This document shows positions 19,185 through 29,826 of a DNA stretch of 64,000 nt, piece after piece. The DNA comes from Aggregatibacter aphrophilus ATCC 33389 (GTDB lineage Bacteria > Pseudomonadota > Gammaproteobacteria > Enterobacterales > Pasteurellaceae). Numbering within the stretch: the first letter of the stretch is position 1; each line of letters opens with the position of its first letter. The stretch covers positions 620,001 through 684,000 of the forward strand of contig NZ_LR134327.1 in assembly GCF_900636915.1 (NCBI RefSeq). The letters are read 5' to 3'. The position numbers were made by a program, and so were the translations under genes. The notes under the pieces were generated by a model. It saw nothing but the letters and a program-made list of their open reading frames with translations, did no database searches and was not told the DNA's origin.

Positions 19185-19941
19185 TTACTTTATTAAATCA
19201 AACGTCGTTAAGCGAAAAGCCGCCATATAATTGGCACTCACATCGTTATTTAACCAAAAATTTCCGCTTAGCGGATTATAGTGATACCCCACCATCTCAA
19301 CGCATTCTAATCCTGCCTTATCCGTCCAAGCCAATAATTCGGCCGGCTGAATAAACTTATCATAATCATGAGTGCCTTTCGGCAACATTTTCAGCACATA
19401 CTCAGCGCCCAACACGACCAACGCCCAAGCTTTTAATGTTCGATTAATGGTAGAAAAAAATAAGACGCCATTGGATTTTAATAGCCTGGCGCAATTTTCA
19501 ATAATTGATGCGGGATCCGGCACATGTTCTAACATTTCCATACAGGTAATCACATCAAAGCCAAATTCTGCCTACTCATTTTCTGCTAAAAGTGCGGTCT
19601 GTTTTTGCAAAATATTTTCACATAACTGTTCCAATGGTAATTTGTTGATAGTCAATCTTCAGCCCCTGTTCTTCGGCGTGTGTTTTAGCCACAGCCAAAG
19701 GTGCTGAAGACATATCAATACCGGTAACAAAAGCGCCTTGTTTTGCCATTGATTCTGCAAGAATACCGCCTCCGCACCCGACATCCAAAACACGCTTGCC
19801 AGCCAACCCGCCGGCTTGTTGCAAAATGTAGTTTAAACGTAGTGGGTTTAGCTGATGAATAGGCTTGAAATCACCGTTTGGATCCCACCAACTTATTGCC
19901 ATTTTTTCAAATTTATCAATTTCTTGCTGATCAACATTCAT
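19185..19941 (-). pseudogene. ubiG: Ubiquinone biosynthesis O-methyltransferase, broken by a frameshift and a nonsense codon
   Basis: UbiG carries out both O-methylations of ubiquinone synthesis. The N-terminal piece (from ATG 19941) has the SAM-binding motif [20 protein letters not shown] and the C-terminal piece has [11 protein letters not shown] and INRTLKAW, so together they span a normal UbiG. Two lesions separate them. An extra G relative to the expected ATT-GAA-CAG reading (plus-strand C at 19631-19632) shifts the frame, so translation stops at 19618-19620. In the restored frame, a TAG at 19572-19574 replaces what is probably a Gln codon. Two independent lesions argue against one sequencing error. 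An uptake signal lies between them. Confidence 0.88.
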
Positions 19942-20073
19942 GATTATGCTCCACTTTTTACATAATGTGCCTAGTGTAGCAAAAACACTAAAAATATCCT
20001 AAAAAACGACCGCACTTTTATGCAATCCGATGCAAGATTTTCGCAATTTTTCTTAGGGAGAAAAGCCCTTTTG

Positions 20074-20082
20074 TGCTATAAT
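20074..20082 (+). promoter_or_regulatory. Extended -10 promoter of gyrA
   Basis: TGCTATAAT is an extended -10 (TGn plus TATAAT) about 47 bases before the gyrA ATG. No good -35 is visible, which is common with extended -10 promoters. Confidence 0.5.
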
Positions 20083-20128
20083 CACGCCAATTTTTTCACG
20101 ATTAAATTTAATGATTAGGAAGTTCTAA

Positions 20129-22786
20129 ATGACTGATTTAGTCCAAGATATTACGCCGGTGAGTATTGAAGAAGAATTAAAATCTTCATACCTTGATTAC
20201 GCCATGTCTGTTATTGTGGGGCGTGCGTTACCTGATGTGCGTGACGGTTTAAAACCAGTACACCGCCGCGTATTATTCGCCATGCATGAAGGCGGCAATG
20301 CCTACAACAAACCTTATCGTAAATCTGCCCGTATTGTGGGCGATGTTATCGGTAAATACCACCCGCATGGCGACAGCGCAGTATATGACACTTTGGTGCG
20401 TATGGCGCAACCTTTCTCACTGCGTTATATGTTGGTAGACGGTCAAGGTAACTTCGGTTCGGTGGATGGTGATGCGCCGGCGGCAATGCGTTATACGGAA
20501 GCCCGTATGACCAAAATCGCCCATGAATTATTGGCAGATTTAGACAAAGAAACCGTGAATTTCGTGCCGAACTACGACGGTTCCGAACAAATTCCTGAGG
20601 TGTTACCGACTAAAGTCCCGGCCTTACTGGTTAACGGTTCTTCCGGTATTGCAGTGGGGATGGCAACTAATATTCCGCCACACAATTTAGGCGAAGTATT
20701 AGACGGGTGCTTGGCTTATATTGAAAATAACGATATCACTATTGATGAATTAATGAGCCACATTCCCGGTCCGGATTTCCCAACAGCAGCCCTAATTAAC
20801 GGCCGTAAAGGCATTGAAGAAGCCTATAAAACCGGCCGCGGTAAAATTTATGTGCGAGCAAAAGCCGAAATCGAAACCGATGAAAAAGGCCGTGAAACCA
20901 TTATTGTTAACGAAATTCCTTACCAAGTTAACAAAGCCAAATTAATCGAAAAAATCGCCGAGTTCGTCAAAGAGAAAAAAATCGAAGGCATTAGCGGTCT
21001 GCGTGATGAATCAGACAAAGACGGTATGCGTATCGTTATCGAAATCAAACGTGATGCCGTAGGTGAAGTGGTCTTAAATAACCTTTATGCGCTCACCCAA
21101 ATGCAAGTGACTTTCGGCATCAACATTGTGGCCTTAGATCACGGCCAACCTAAATTATTAAATTTAAAACAATTAATCGAAGCTTTTGTTTTACACCGTC
21201 GTGAAGTGGTGACACGCCGTACTATTTTTGAATTGCGCAAAGCGCGTGAACGTACGCATATTTTGGAAGGCTTGGCCATTGCCTTGGCAAACGTCGATCC
21301 GATTATTGAGCTTATCCGCCAAGCACCAAACCCGGAAACAGCCAAACGCGAATTAATTGCCCGTCCATGGCAACTTGGTCATGTTGCCGATATGTTGGCC
21401 ACAGCAGGTGTGGATGCGGCTCGTCCGGAAGATTTGGATGAACAATACGGTATTCGTGACGGTTTGTATTATTTAACCGAAGTTCAAGCTCAAGCCATTT
21501 TAGATCTTCGTCTACAAAAATTAACCAACTTAGGCCACGACGAGATTCTTGATGAATACAAAAAATTGTTGGAAGCCATTGGCGAATTGCTTCGCATTTT
21601 GCGTAGCCCGGAACGCTTAATGGAAGTTATTCGAGAAGAATTGGAACAAATCCGCGAACAATTTAATGACCCACGCAGAACGGAAATTACGGCCGCTTCC
21701 GGTGATATTAATTTGGAAGATTTAATCGCACAGGAAGACGTAGTTGTTACTCTTTCCCACGAAGGTTATGTGAAATATCAACCGATTACCGATTACGAAG
21801 CACAACGTCGCGGTGGCAAAGGTAAATCGGCAACGAAGATGAAAGAAGAAGATTTCATCGAAAAACTATTAGTTGCGAACACTCACGACACGATTCTCTG
21901 TTTCTCCAGTCGTGGACGCTTATATTGGCTGAAAGTGTATCAACTTCCACAAGCCAGCCGTGGTTCACGCGGTCGTCCAATCGTCAATATTTTGCCGTTA
22001 GGGGAAAATGAACGAATTACGGCGATCTTACCGGTAACCGCATATGAAGAAGATAAATTCGTCATCATGGCAACCGCCGGCGGTGTGGTGAAAAAAATCG
22101 CCTTAACCGAATTCAGCCGTCCGCGTTCCAGCGGGATCATCGCCTTGAATCTGCGTGATGAAGATGAGTTGATCGGTGTGGATATTACCGATGGTAGCAA
22201 CGAAATCATGTTATTCTCCTCTCAAGGCCGTGTAGTTCGTTTCAGTGAAACCGCCGTACGCGCAATGGGGCGTTTAGCTACCGGTGTTCGCGGGATAAAA
22301 TTGGCTCTCACCAATGATCTAAGTGACGACGAAAGTGCGGTAGAAATTGAAGATGTTTCTGATGACAATGCGGAAGAAACATTAGATTTGAATATCGACA
22401 AAGTTGTCTCTTTGGTGGTGCCGAAAAATAATGGAGAAATCCTCACGGCAACGCAAAATGGTTATGGGAAACGAACCAAATTGGAAGAATATCCAACCAA
22501 ATCCCGTAACACTAAAGGTGTGATTTCCATTAAGGTGAGTGAGCGTAATGGCAAAGTCGTTGCCGCGACACAAGTGATCGATACTGACCAAATCATGTTG
22601 ATTACTGATGCAGGAACCCTTGTTCGTACACGCGTCAGCGAAGTCAGCATTGTGGGACGTAACACACAAGGGGTTCGCCTCATCCGCACTAGCGAAGATG
22701 AACATGTTGTCAGCCTAGAGCGCATCTGTGATGTAGATGATGACGAAGGCGAACAGGAAAGTGCGGTTGAAAATACCGAAGAATAA
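20129..22786 (+). CDS. gyrA: DNA gyrase subunit A
   Basis: GyrA is the breakage-reunion subunit of DNA gyrase. The 885-residue protein has the catalytic Tyr122 (AAMRYTEAR). The quinolone-resistance region carries the susceptible residues Ser83 and Asp87 ([10 protein letters not shown]). The C-terminal DNA-wrapping beta-pinwheel includes the GyrA box (QRRGGKG, in the segment starting [10 protein letters not shown]). The acidic tail is normal for gammaproteobacteria. It is a single gene with its own promoter and a following hairpin. Confidence 0.98.
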   Translation: MTDLVQDITPVSIEEELKSSYLDYAMSVIVGRALPDVRDGLKPVHRRVLFAMHEGGNAYNKPYRKSARIVGDVIGKYHPHGDSAVYDTLVRMAQPFSLRYMLVDGQGNFGSVDGDAPAAMRYTEARMTKIAHELLADLDKETVNFVPNYDGSEQIPEVLPTKVPALLVNGSSGIAVGMATNIPPHNLGEVLDGCLAYIENNDITIDELMSHIPGPDFPTAALINGRKGIEEAYKTGRGKIYVRAKAEIETDEKGRETIIVNEIPYQVNKAKLIEKIAEFVKEKKIEGISGLRDESDKDGMRIVIEIKRDAVGEVVLNNLYALTQMQVTFGINIVALDHGQPKLLNLKQLIEAFVLHRREVVTRRTIFELRKARERTHILEGLAIALANVDPIIELIRQAPNPETAKRELIARPWQLGHVADMLATAGVDAARPEDLDEQYGIRDGLYYLTEVQAQAILDLRLQKLTNLGHDEILDEYKKLLEAIGELLRILRSPERLMEVIREELEQIREQFNDPRRTEITAASGDINLEDLIAQEDVVVTLSHEGYVKYQPITDYEAQRRGGKGKSATKMKEEDFIEKLLVANTHDTILCFSSRGRLYWLKVYQLPQASRGSRGRPIVNILPLGENERITAILPVTAYEEDKFVIMATAGGVVKKIALTEFSRPRSSGIIALNLRDEDELIGVDITDGSNEIMLFSSQGRVVRFSETAVRAMGRLATGVRGIKLALTNDLSDDESAVEIEDVSDDNAEETLDLNIDKVVSLVVPKNNGEILTATQNGYGKRTKLEEYPTKSRNTKGVISIKVSERNGKVVAATQVIDTDQIMLITDAGTLVRTRVSEVSIVGRNTQGVRLIRTSEDEHVVSLERICDVDDDEGEQESAVENTEE

Positions 22787-22809
22787 CGATATTAAGTTAT
22801 TTCTATTTC

Positions 22810-22838
22810 AAGGCAGTAGTGTTTTACTACTGCCTTTA
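22810..22838 (+). terminator. gyrA terminator
   Basis: AAGGCAGTAGT pairs perfectly with ACTACTGCCTT around GTTTT. The T-run after it is short. Confidence 0.7.
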
Positions 22839-22853
22839 ATGTTGGAGTGAAAA

Positions 22854-23204
22854 ATGGGAATTTATCTAACTTATACGCATATCCTTTGCGCATTCTTAAG
22901 TTTAGGATTATTGCTTGTTCGTGGAGGTATGCAATTAAGCCAAAAAGACTGGCGTAGCATAAAACTCTTGAAAATCTTACCGCACTTAGTAGATACACTC
23001 TTAATCTTAAGCGGTGTGATTATGTTGGTCATGTTCAACTACGGTTTACCAATTTGGATTATCATCAAAATCCTTTTATTGGTAGGTTATATTGTGTTCT
23101 CAGCAAAATATTTCAGTAAGAAAAATCCGTCATCTAAGCCATTGTTTTTCTTTCTTGCCCTGATTTCACTCATTGCAACAATTTTACTGGGATATTTTCA
23201 CTAG
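22854..23204 (+). CDS. SirB2-family membrane protein
   Basis: The 116-residue protein has four predicted transmembrane helices and the N-terminal LTYTHILCAFLSLGLLLVRGG characteristic of the SirB2/YchQ family. Despite the name, which comes from an effect on Salmonella invasion gene expression, its molecular role is unknown. It is a single gene between the gyrA terminator and a bidirectional terminator. Confidence 0.8.
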   Translation: MGIYLTYTHILCAFLSLGLLLVRGGMQLSQKDWRSIKLLKILPHLVDTLLILSGVIMLVMFNYGLPIWIIIKILLLVGYIVFSAKYFSKKNPSSKPLFFFLALISLIATILLGYFH

Positions 23205-23208
23205 AAAT

Positions 23209-23238
23209 AAAAAAGTGGGTTTAGTACCCACTTTTTTT
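23209..23238. terminator. Bidirectional terminator between the SirB2 gene and yciH
   Basis: AAAAAGTGGGT pairs with ACCCACTTTTT around TTAGT. It has A and T flanks on both sides and lies between convergent genes. Confidence 0.9.
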
Positions 23239-23242
23239 CATT

Positions 23243-23560
23243 TTAACCACCGGCTAATTTCACTTTATAGCCTTTTTGTTCCAGTAGCTGTTTCAGTAAA
23301 TCACGTTTCTCACCCTGAATTTCAATAGTGTGGTTTTTTACCGCCCCTCCGCAACCACAACGTTTTTTTAACTCTGCCGCAAGTAATTTTAATTCGGTTT
23401 CGGCAAGCCCCAAGCCTGTGATAATACTAACACCATTGCCTTTTCGTCCGCTTTTTTGCAACTGAATACGTACAACGCCATCGCCTTGCGGTACTTGCTC
23501 TTGAGGCTTCTCGGACTTAATGCGTCCTACCTCTGTCGAATAAACTAAATGACTTGTCAT
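23243..23560 (-). CDS. yciH: SUI1/eIF1-like translation factor
   Basis: The 105-residue protein has the SUI1 fold, with the signature RKGNGVSIITGLGLAETELKLLAAELKKRCGCGGAVKN. In E. coli the homologue YciH can influence fidelity of initiation in vitro, and its cellular role is not settled. It follows pyrF by 6 bases on the same strand, as in H. influenzae and E. coli. Confidence 0.92.
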   Translation of the reverse strand: MTSHLVYSTEVGRIKSEKPQEQVPQGDGVVRIQLQKSGRKGNGVSIITGLGLAETELKLLAAELKKRCGCGGAVKNHTIEIQGEKRDLLKQLLEQKGYKVKLAGG

Positions 23561-23566
23561 GATAAT

Positions 23567-24259
23567 TTAAGCAATAGACGCATTAATAGAATTTAAAACC
23601 TCAACCGGATTTTCGGCTTGTGTAATCGGACGACCAATCACCAGATAGTCTGCTCCGGAACGAATAGCAGCCGCAGGCGTCATGACACGACGTTGGTCAC
23701 CAAAATCCGTCCCAATCGGGCGAATACCCGGTGTGACTAATTTAAAATCGGGTCCACAATTATTACGTAAAATTTCTACTTCTTGCGGAGAACATACCAC
23801 GCCATCTAATCCCGCACGTTGAGTTAAATTCGCCAAGCGAATAACATGCTCCATCGGGGACGAATTAATGCCAATTTGCAATAAATCCAAATCTTCCATA
23901 CTGGTTAACACAGTCACTCCAATAAGCAATGGCGCCTCTTTGCCATAAGGTTCAAGAATTTTTTTAGCTTCTTCCATCATGCGTAAACCGCCACTGGCGT
24001 GTAAGTCTACCATCCAAACCCCTAAATCGGCGGCAGAACACACTGCTCTTGCTACCGTGTTTGGGATGTCATGGAATTTTAAATCAAGGAAAACATCAAA
24101 ATGACGACTATGTAGCTGTTTCACAAAACTCGTGCCAAGGGTAGTAAACATTTCTTTTCCCACTTTTAAACGACAGGTTTGCGGATCAAACTGATCAACC
24201 AATGCCAAGGCATCGGTTTCTTTTTCATAATCTAATGCAATAATGACTTTATTCGTCAT
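23567..24259 (-). CDS. pyrF: Orotidine 5'-phosphate decarboxylase
   Basis: PyrF converts OMP to UMP, the last step of de novo pyrimidine synthesis. The 230-residue TIM-barrel enzyme shows IALDYEK at the start, the catalytic D-x-K-x-x-D element in [13 protein letters not shown], and the C-terminal phosphate site TPGIRP followed by [10 protein letters not shown]. It is part of the lapA-lapB-pyrF-yciH run. Confidence 0.96.
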   Translation of the reverse strand: MTNKVIIALDYEKETDALALVDQFDPQTCRLKVGKEMFTTLGTSFVKQLHSRHFDVFLDLKFHDIPNTVARAVCSAADLGVWMVDLHASGGLRMMEEAKKILEPYGKEAPLLIGVTVLTSMEDLDLLQIGINSSPMEHVIRLANLTQRAGLDGVVCSPQEVEILRNNCGPDFKLVTPGIRPIGTDFGDQRRVMTPAAAIRSGADYLVIGRPITQAENPVEVLNSINASIA

Positions 24260-24292
24260 AGTTTTCTCCTTATAAATAAAGCTGGCTAGCCC

Positions 24293-25483
24293 CTAATTAT
24301 GTTCAATTGAGCTAGCCGGTTTAATCGTTTCCCATTGGCGACAAGAAGGGCAACACCAAATTAATTTGTGAGTTTGATAACCGCAATTCCTACAACGATA
24401 ACCAAAAGTTTGCTTAATCCGCTCACCCACCATTTTATGTAACAGAATCAAACTGTCTTTTCCTCGGCCTTTCTCTGCGTCATTAATTTGATATTGAATA
24501 AAACGATGAAAAATTAGTGTCGCCGGATTCTGCTGTAGTTGTTGGTAAAGCTGAAGCTGTGCGGCGGCAAAACCATCCTTTTCTTCAATTAAATCCGCTA
24601 ACATTAAAGCTACCGCACTGTTATTATTTTCGCGGCTTGCCTTAATTAAAAATAATTCAAAATTATCCAATTGGTTTAGTTGTTGATAGCAGAATTTTAA
24701 ACTGTGTAATACCTCGCCGATATAAGCGGCATTTTGCGTTAAAATATTTTCTAAAATATCTACCGCACTTTTGTACTCTTTCTGTTTAATATATAAATCC
24801 GCTAACATCATTGACGCCCGAACGCAATTCGGTGAAACCTTGAGGGCTTGTAACAAAATTTGTTTTGGCTCTTCTTTGCTTTCATCAGGCAGATTTTGCA
24901 CATATTCACAATAATAGTGAGCCAATTCAATTCGATTACTATTCGGTGAAATTTTCACCAATTTTTCAGCGACATTAATGGCCTTTTTCCATTCTTTCGT
25001 TTTTTGATAAATTACCGCAAGCTGTTGTAACGCTCCCTCAGCAAATTCCGGTTCATCCACCATTAAAATATAAAGATGTTCGGCCCGGTCAAAAAAACCA
25101 ACGGCCATAAAATCTCGGGCTAACTGTTGCTTAGCCAGTAATTTCTGTTCGAATGTATAATTAGGACTGTTATCCAAAGCTTGATGAATACGCAATGCGC
25201 GATCCACTTCGCCTCGAGAACGAAATAAATTACCCAAAGTTAACTCAGCTTCAAACTGTGAATTACTGTCAATTTCATTTTCGTTTTCTTGCTTTTGCAA
25301 CATATCCAAAAATAAATCGACGGCTTTCTCGGTTTGATTAGCTAAAAGGAAATTAACTCCGGTAACATAATCTCGGGAGAGCTTATTACTGACATCTTCC
25401 TGATCTTTTTTTGCACTACGATGACCCATATACCAACCATACGCGGCAGCAATCGGCAAAAGAAGGAAGAGTAATTCAAGCAT
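24293..25483 (-). CDS. lapB: LPS assembly protein B (YciM)
   Basis: LapB controls lipopolysaccharide level by promoting FtsH-dependent turnover of LpxC. The 396-residue protein has an N-terminal membrane anchor (LLFLLLPIAAAYGWYMG), an array of TPR helices through the middle, and a C-terminal rubredoxin-like metal knuckle with paired C-x2-C motifs (CRNC and CPSC, near residues 370-382). Its start overlaps the stop of lapA by one base. Confidence 0.93.
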   Translation of the reverse strand: MLELLFLLLPIAAAYGWYMGHRSAKKDQEDVSNKLSRDYVTGVNFLLANQTEKAVDLFLDMLQKQENENEIDSNSQFEAELTLGNLFRSRGEVDRALRIHQALDNSPNYTFEQKLLAKQQLARDFMAVGFFDRAEHLYILMVDEPEFAEGALQQLAVIYQKTKEWKKAINVAEKLVKISPNSNRIELAHYYCEYVQNLPDESKEEPKQILLQALKVSPNCVRASMMLADLYIKQKEYKSAVDILENILTQNAAYIGEVLHSLKFCYQQLNQLDNFELFLIKASRENNNSAVALMLADLIEEKDGFAAAQLQLYQQLQQNPATLIFHRFIQYQINDAEKGRGKDSLILLHKMVGERIKQTFGYRCRNCGYQTHKLIWCCPSCRQWETIKPASSIEHN

Positions 25484-25779
25484 TATTGAGAAACCTTATC
25501 TCTGCTGGTCGTTAACTCGTTAATTTGTTGGGTTTGACGTTTGATTTGACGATTTAATGCGATATTTTTAAGTTTTAATTTGAGGTAGAAAAAACCGGTG
25601 ATAAACCAACCGAGGATGAGACCCAAACCGAATAAAATAGCAACTAAGGTAGAAAGTTGGAATTGGCTTTGTGCAAAGATGTAATTGAAGGTAATTACCT
25701 GATCGTTGTTAGCCCCCACGGTAACAGCAACTAAAATGATAGCCAAGACGATGATTAATCCCAAAATATATTTAATCAT
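25483..25779 (-). CDS. lapA: LPS assembly protein A domain protein
   Basis: This is a 98-residue membrane protein with two hydrophobic helices (MIKYILGLIIVLAIILVAV and LSTLVAILFGLGLILGWFITG) and a charged coiled-coil C-terminus, as in LapA/YciS. I use the ATG at 25779, preceded by AAGGAG, because the extra upstream residues of the open frame do not look like family sequence. The overlap with lapB supports a shared role in the LPS checkpoint. Confidence 0.88.
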   Translation of the reverse strand: MIKYILGLIIVLAIILVAVTVGANNDQVITFNYIFAQSQFQLSTLVAILFGLGLILGWFITGFFYLKLKLKNIALNRQIKRQTQQINELTTSRDKVSQ

Positions 25780-25878
25780 TTGGTTTCTCCTTGAAATAAA
25801 GTTGTTGCCCATTATGCCAAAAATGAGTACAAAAAACGACACTTAAAAGTGCCGTTATGAAAAAGTTAGTTAAATAAA

Positions 25879-26163
25879 TTATGCGTAAACGTCAACACGT
25901 TCTCTTAGCTCTTTGCCTGCCTTAAAATACGGCACGCATTTTGCCTCTAATTTAACTTGTTCACCAGTTTTAGGATTACGCCCTATGCGAGGTTGACGAC
26001 AATGTAAAGAAAAACTACCAAATCCGCGTACTTCAATACGTTCGCCACTTTCTAATACATATGACATTTGTTCTAAAATTGCTTTTACCGCTTCTTCAAC
26101 ATGTTTAACGGGAATGTTGCTATTTTTTTTCACTAAAAGTTCAATAAGTTCTGACTTTGTCAT
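25879..26163 (-). CDS. ihfB: Integration host factor subunit beta
   Basis: The 94-residue HU-family protein forms a heterodimer with IHF-alpha and bends DNA by about 160 degrees. The arm segment [10 protein letters not shown] with its intercalating proline, and the body motif [19 protein letters not shown], are present. It lies just downstream of rpsA, the order found in E. coli and H. influenzae. Confidence 0.95.
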   Translation of the reverse strand: MTKSELIELLVKKNSNIPVKHVEEAVKAILEQMSYVLESGERIEVRGFGSFSLHCRQPRIGRNPKTGEQVKLEAKCVPYFKAGKELRERVDVYA

Positions 26164-26185
26164 ACTATTCTCCTAACTCTTTATG

Positions 26186-26209
26186 AACCGGCATATTGCT
26201 ATGCCGGTT
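26186..26209. terminator. Hairpin between rpsA and ihfB
   Basis: AACCGGCAT pairs with ATGCCGGTT around ATTGCT. A T-run follows only on the plus strand, so on the coding (minus) strand it may be an attenuator or RNA-end structure rather than a full terminator. Confidence 0.4.
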
Positions 26210-26225
26210 TTATTAATAAAGTGAA

Positions 26226-27872
26226 TTATTCACCTTTAGCTGCTTTGAAGGCTTCGGCCATTGCATTTGGAATAGCAACTTCTTCTTGCTTATTCACGTT
26301 TGCCACAGCAGCTGCTTCTTCAGCTTGATCTTTCGCACGAACAGATAAGTGAACGATACGTGCTTTACGATCCACACCGGTGTATTTCGCTTCAACAACA
26401 TAGCCTGCAGCAACTTCATTAGTTAAATCGGCTGCGCGGATATAACCTTCAACACCGCCATCTAATTCAACTTTAGCGCCTTTTGCATCAGCTTCAACAA
26501 CTTTAGCGTTTAATACCGCGCCTTTTTTGTTGATTGCTACGAAGTTATTAAACGGATCTTCTTCAAGTTGTTTAATACCTAAAGAAATACGTTCTTTCAC
26601 TGCATCAACTTGTAATACAACGGCAGCAACTTCGTCACCTTTCTTGTAGTTACGAACAGCTTCTTCGCCTTGAACGTTCCAAGAAATGTCAGATAAGTGG
26701 ACTAAACCGTCAATGCCACCTTCTAAACCGATAAAGATTCCGAAGTCGGTGATAGATTTGATCTTACCAACAACTTTGTCACCTTTGTTGTGAGTTTCAG
26801 CGAATTGAGTCCATGGATTTGGTTTGCACTGTTTTAAACCTAAAGAAATGCGACGACGTTCTTCATCGATTTCCAATACCATAACTTCAACTACATCACC
26901 TAAGCTAACCACTTTAGATGGGTGGATATTTTTGTTAGTCCAATCCATTTCAGAAACGTGAACTAAACCCTCAACACCGTCTAAAATTTCAACGAAACAA
27001 CCATAGTCGGTTAAGTTAGTCACTTTACCGGTTAATTTGCTGTTTACAGGGTGGTTTTCAGCGATTGCAGCCCAAGGATCTTGGCCTAATTGTTTTAAGC
27101 CTAAAGATACGCGGGTACGATCTTTGTCAAACTTCAATACTTTAACAGTGATTTCATCACCAACGTTCACGATTTCGCTTGGGTGTTTAACACGTTTCCA
27201 AGCCATGTCGGTAATGTGTAATAAACCGTCAACACCGCCTAAATCAACGAATGCACCGTAGTCGGTCAAGTTCTTAACGGTACCTTTAACTTCAGCACCT
27301 TCAGACAAGTTCGCTAATACTTCTTCACGATCTTGGCTGCTTTCAGATTCGACTACTGCACGACGGGAAACAACAACGTTGTTACGTTTTTGATCAAGTT
27401 TGATTACTTTAAATTCTAATTCTTTGCCTAATAAGTGATCAGCATCACGAACCGGACGGGTATCAACCAATGAGCCTGGTAAGAATGCACGAACACCGTT
27501 TAACTCAACTGTGAAGCCGCCTTTCACTTTACCGTTCACTAAACCAAGCACAGTCGCTTGTTCATCGTAGGCTTTTTCCAATACAATCCAAGCTTCGTTG
27601 CGTTTAGCATCTGAGCGAGAAACAACTGTTTCACCAAAACCGTCATCTACCGCTTTAAGCACTACATCAACAACGTCACCAACTTGAACTTCTAATTCGC
27701 CTTGCGCATTAAAAAATTCTTCAGCAGGAATTGCAGATTCGGATTTAGAACCGGTATCTACAAGAACGTAGCCTTTTTGGATAGCAACGATGGTACCTTT
27801 AACGACTGCGCCTTGACGGGTTTCAAGGCCTTTCAATGACTCTTCAAAGAGTTGAGCAAAAGATTCTGTCAT
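26226..27872 (-). CDS. rpsA: 30S ribosomal protein S1
   Basis: S1 binds the 5' regions of mRNAs and brings them to the 30S subunit. The 548-residue protein holds six S1 (OB-fold) repeats. The first two bind the ribosome, and the later ones are the near-identical RNA-binding repeats with motifs such as [21 protein letters not shown]. It is flanked by cmk upstream and ihfB downstream, the standard gammaproteobacterial order. Confidence 0.98.
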   Translation of the reverse strand: MTESFAQLFEESLKGLETRQGAVVKGTIVAIQKGYVLVDTGSKSESAIPAEEFFNAQGELEVQVGDVVDVVLKAVDDGFGETVVSRSDAKRNEAWIVLEKAYDEQATVLGLVNGKVKGGFTVELNGVRAFLPGSLVDTRPVRDADHLLGKELEFKVIKLDQKRNNVVVSRRAVVESESSQDREEVLANLSEGAEVKGTVKNLTDYGAFVDLGGVDGLLHITDMAWKRVKHPSEIVNVGDEITVKVLKFDKDRTRVSLGLKQLGQDPWAAIAENHPVNSKLTGKVTNLTDYGCFVEILDGVEGLVHVSEMDWTNKNIHPSKVVSLGDVVEVMVLEIDEERRRISLGLKQCKPNPWTQFAETHNKGDKVVGKIKSITDFGIFIGLEGGIDGLVHLSDISWNVQGEEAVRNYKKGDEVAAVVLQVDAVKERISLGIKQLEEDPFNNFVAINKKGAVLNAKVVEADAKGAKVELDGGVEGYIRAADLTNEVAAGYVVEAKYTGVDRKARIVHLSVRAKDQAEEAAAVANVNKQEEVAIPNAMAEAFKAAKGE

Positions 27873-27970
27873 AATTAATCTTCAATTTTAAATAAATAAC
27901 GTCCACTTCCAATCCATAAAAAGTGGGGCTGATGATAATGTTCATTCATCCGTGAATAAACCGTAAAATT

Positions 27971-28648
27971 TTAAACCTTAATATCAAGACGCTGTTGAAT
28001 ATAAGTCAGCGCCTGCTCAATAACTTCATCAATAGTTAACGATGTACTATCAAGCAAAAACGCATCTTCAGCAGGTTTTAAAGGGGCAACGGCACGATTT
28101 CTATCGCGCAAATCACGCTCTTTTATCTCGGCTAAAATCTGTGCAAAGTTACCACTAATCCCTTTATTTTGCAACTGGTTATACCGTCTTTTTGCACGCT
28201 CTTCCGCGCTGGCGTCTAAAAATAGTTTTACTTGCGCATCAGGAAACACCACCGTTCCCATGTCACGGCCATCGGCGATTAAACCATCATTTTTCGCAAA
28301 ATCCTGCTGAAGTTGTAGTAATGCGGCACGAACTTGCGGGAAAACCGCTACTTTTGATGCAGCATCCGCAACCTCTTGTGTACGAATCAAACGGCTTACA
28401 TCCATACCGCCTAATAACACATTCACTTCACCGTCTTGCGGTACAAATTGAATATCTAAATGACGGGCAAACTCCGCCAATTCCGTTTCATTGGTTAAAT
28501 CCGCATTGCGTTTTAATGCTGCCAATGCGGTCACGCGATAAATCGCCCCGGAATCCAACAATGCAAAGCCTAGTTTTTCTGCCAAGGCATAACATAACGT
28601 ACCTTTACCGGCGCCGCTTGGTCCGTCCACCGTAATAATTTTATTCAT
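27971..28648 (-). CDS. cmk: Cytidylate kinase
   Basis: Cmk phosphorylates CMP and dCMP with ATP. The 225-residue enzyme has the P-loop GPSGAGKG at residues 9-16. It also has the CMP-binding insert typical of the bacterial enzyme and the ARG-rich segment ([18 protein letters not shown]) near the C-terminus. Its start overlaps the stop of the upstream VirK/YbjX gene by 8 bases, so the two are coupled. Confidence 0.96.
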   Translation of the reverse strand: MNKIITVDGPSGAGKGTLCYALAEKLGFALLDSGAIYRVTALAALKRNADLTNETELAEFARHLDIQFVPQDGEVNVLLGGMDVSRLIRTQEVADAASKVAVFPQVRAALLQLQQDFAKNDGLIADGRDMGTVVFPDAQVKLFLDASAEERAKRRYNQLQNKGISGNFAQILAEIKERDLRDRNRAVAPLKPAEDAFLLDSTSLTIDEVIEQALTYIQQRLDIKV

Positions 28649-29534
28649 GGGTATTCTCTGTAAAAAGGGATTGAATATCGGCTGTCATCTTGTCAAACAT
28701 CTCATAGCGTTTACGGTACATAGACCGCTTTTTACTCTGAATATCCTCCAACGGACGACGCTCAAGTGCGGTCGGAATTTGCCAATAATTTTCAGTCAAC
28801 TTCCCCTCATTTTCCTGCCAAAATTCATCATAATTAAACAATAACTTTGCTGAATCATTCCAACGGTATTTCGCCTGATTTTTATGCGGAATGCCTTCTA
28901 AACGACAATTCAACTGTGTGGCTAATAATTTAAAGGCATTGACCAACATAAACATCGGTCGCACACCGTGTAATGATTTGGTTGCCACTCGAACCAGCTC
29001 TTGCGCCTCTTCGCCCTTTGGCCCCTGAATGGACGCCACCAATAGTCGATTGCCTGACAAAAATGTAAAACTGGCGGAATAAATCGTACGCTGATCACTG
29101 TCGGTTAATCCAACCGCAAAAAATCCTTCATAAGGATCAATATCATTTAAACGTAATTGCAATGCCAACGTTTCCGTCAACTGTGATAACAATATCGGTT
29201 GTTGGGCAATCAACGTTTCACATAAGGCTTTGCCAAACTTCGCTTCTACCACTGCAAAATTCGTTTGAATAGCCTGTAAACGTTGTGTTGAATTAAAACG
29301 CTTATCGCAATACTGACTTAACAACGTATTCACCCGATAAGGATGCTGAGTAAAAATAGGCTGCCACAACGGGTTGGCTTGAATAAACTTGACCAATGCC
29401 GAACATTGTTCGGCAAAAAACAAACGACGCGCCCCATAGCGCAACCCTTCCCGCAATAATTTTAATTTTCGTTTTTCATAAGGAAACATTTCATGAAACG
29501 TCGGAAAATGGGACATTGCCATCATAAACCCCAT
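28641..29534 (-). CDS. VirK/YbjX family protein (DUF535)
   Basis: The protein, about 297 residues long, is recognisable as DUF535 by the central blocks [28 protein letters not shown] and the [14 protein letters not shown] segment. Homologues (VirK, YbjX, Mig-14 neighbours) are linked to envelope integrity and antimicrobial-peptide resistance, but their biochemical role is unknown. The frame can start at TTG 29543 or at ATGs 29534, 29525 and 29522. A GGGG element best serves the ATG at 29522, so the N-terminus is uncertain by a few residues. It overlaps cmk by 8 bases. Confidence 0.75.
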   Translation of the reverse strand: MGFMMAMSHFPTFHEMFPYEKRKLKLLREGLRYGARRLFFAEQCSALVKFIQANPLWQPIFTQHPYRVNTLLSQYCDKRFNSTQRLQAIQTNFAVVEAKFGKALCETLIAQQPILLSQLTETLALQLRLNDIDPYEGFFAVGLTDSDQRTIYSASFTFLSGNRLLVASIQGPKGEEAQELVRVATKSLHGVRPMFMLVNAFKLLATQLNCRLEGIPHKNQAKYRWNDSAKLLFNYDEFWQENEGKLTENYWQIPTALERRPLEDIQSKKRSMYRKRYEMFDKMTADIQSLFTENTHE

Positions 29535-29779
29535 AAAAATCAATTCAATAAATTAAGTGTCGGATTATAGCAAAAAGCCTTGTCGTTTTAAATGCGCCCA
29601 TGCACCGTAAAAACACGAGGAAAAACCACTGCACTTAATTTGTCACGTCCCTAAAACATGAGCCCAATTAATTAACTAAAAAGCCACCCTGGACCTTTCA
29701 CTACGTAAGGTAGTCAAAATTACAAAATTTTATATCAAATATTTTATAAATTTATTATTTACATTAAGCCAAACAAAAA

Positions 29780-29798
29780 TATAATGCGAATCGTTTTT
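29780..29798 (+). promoter_or_regulatory. Fur-box-like site upstream of the TonB receptor
   Basis: TATAATGCGAATCGTTTTT agrees with the 19-bp Fur consensus at about 13 positions, including ATAATG and AATC. It lies 29 bases before the ATG, where a bound repressor would block the promoter. The wider gap from 29544 holds no gene that I can see. Confidence 0.5.
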
Positions 29799-29826
29799 AT
29801 TTATGGCCAGAATCAGAGGAAACACT

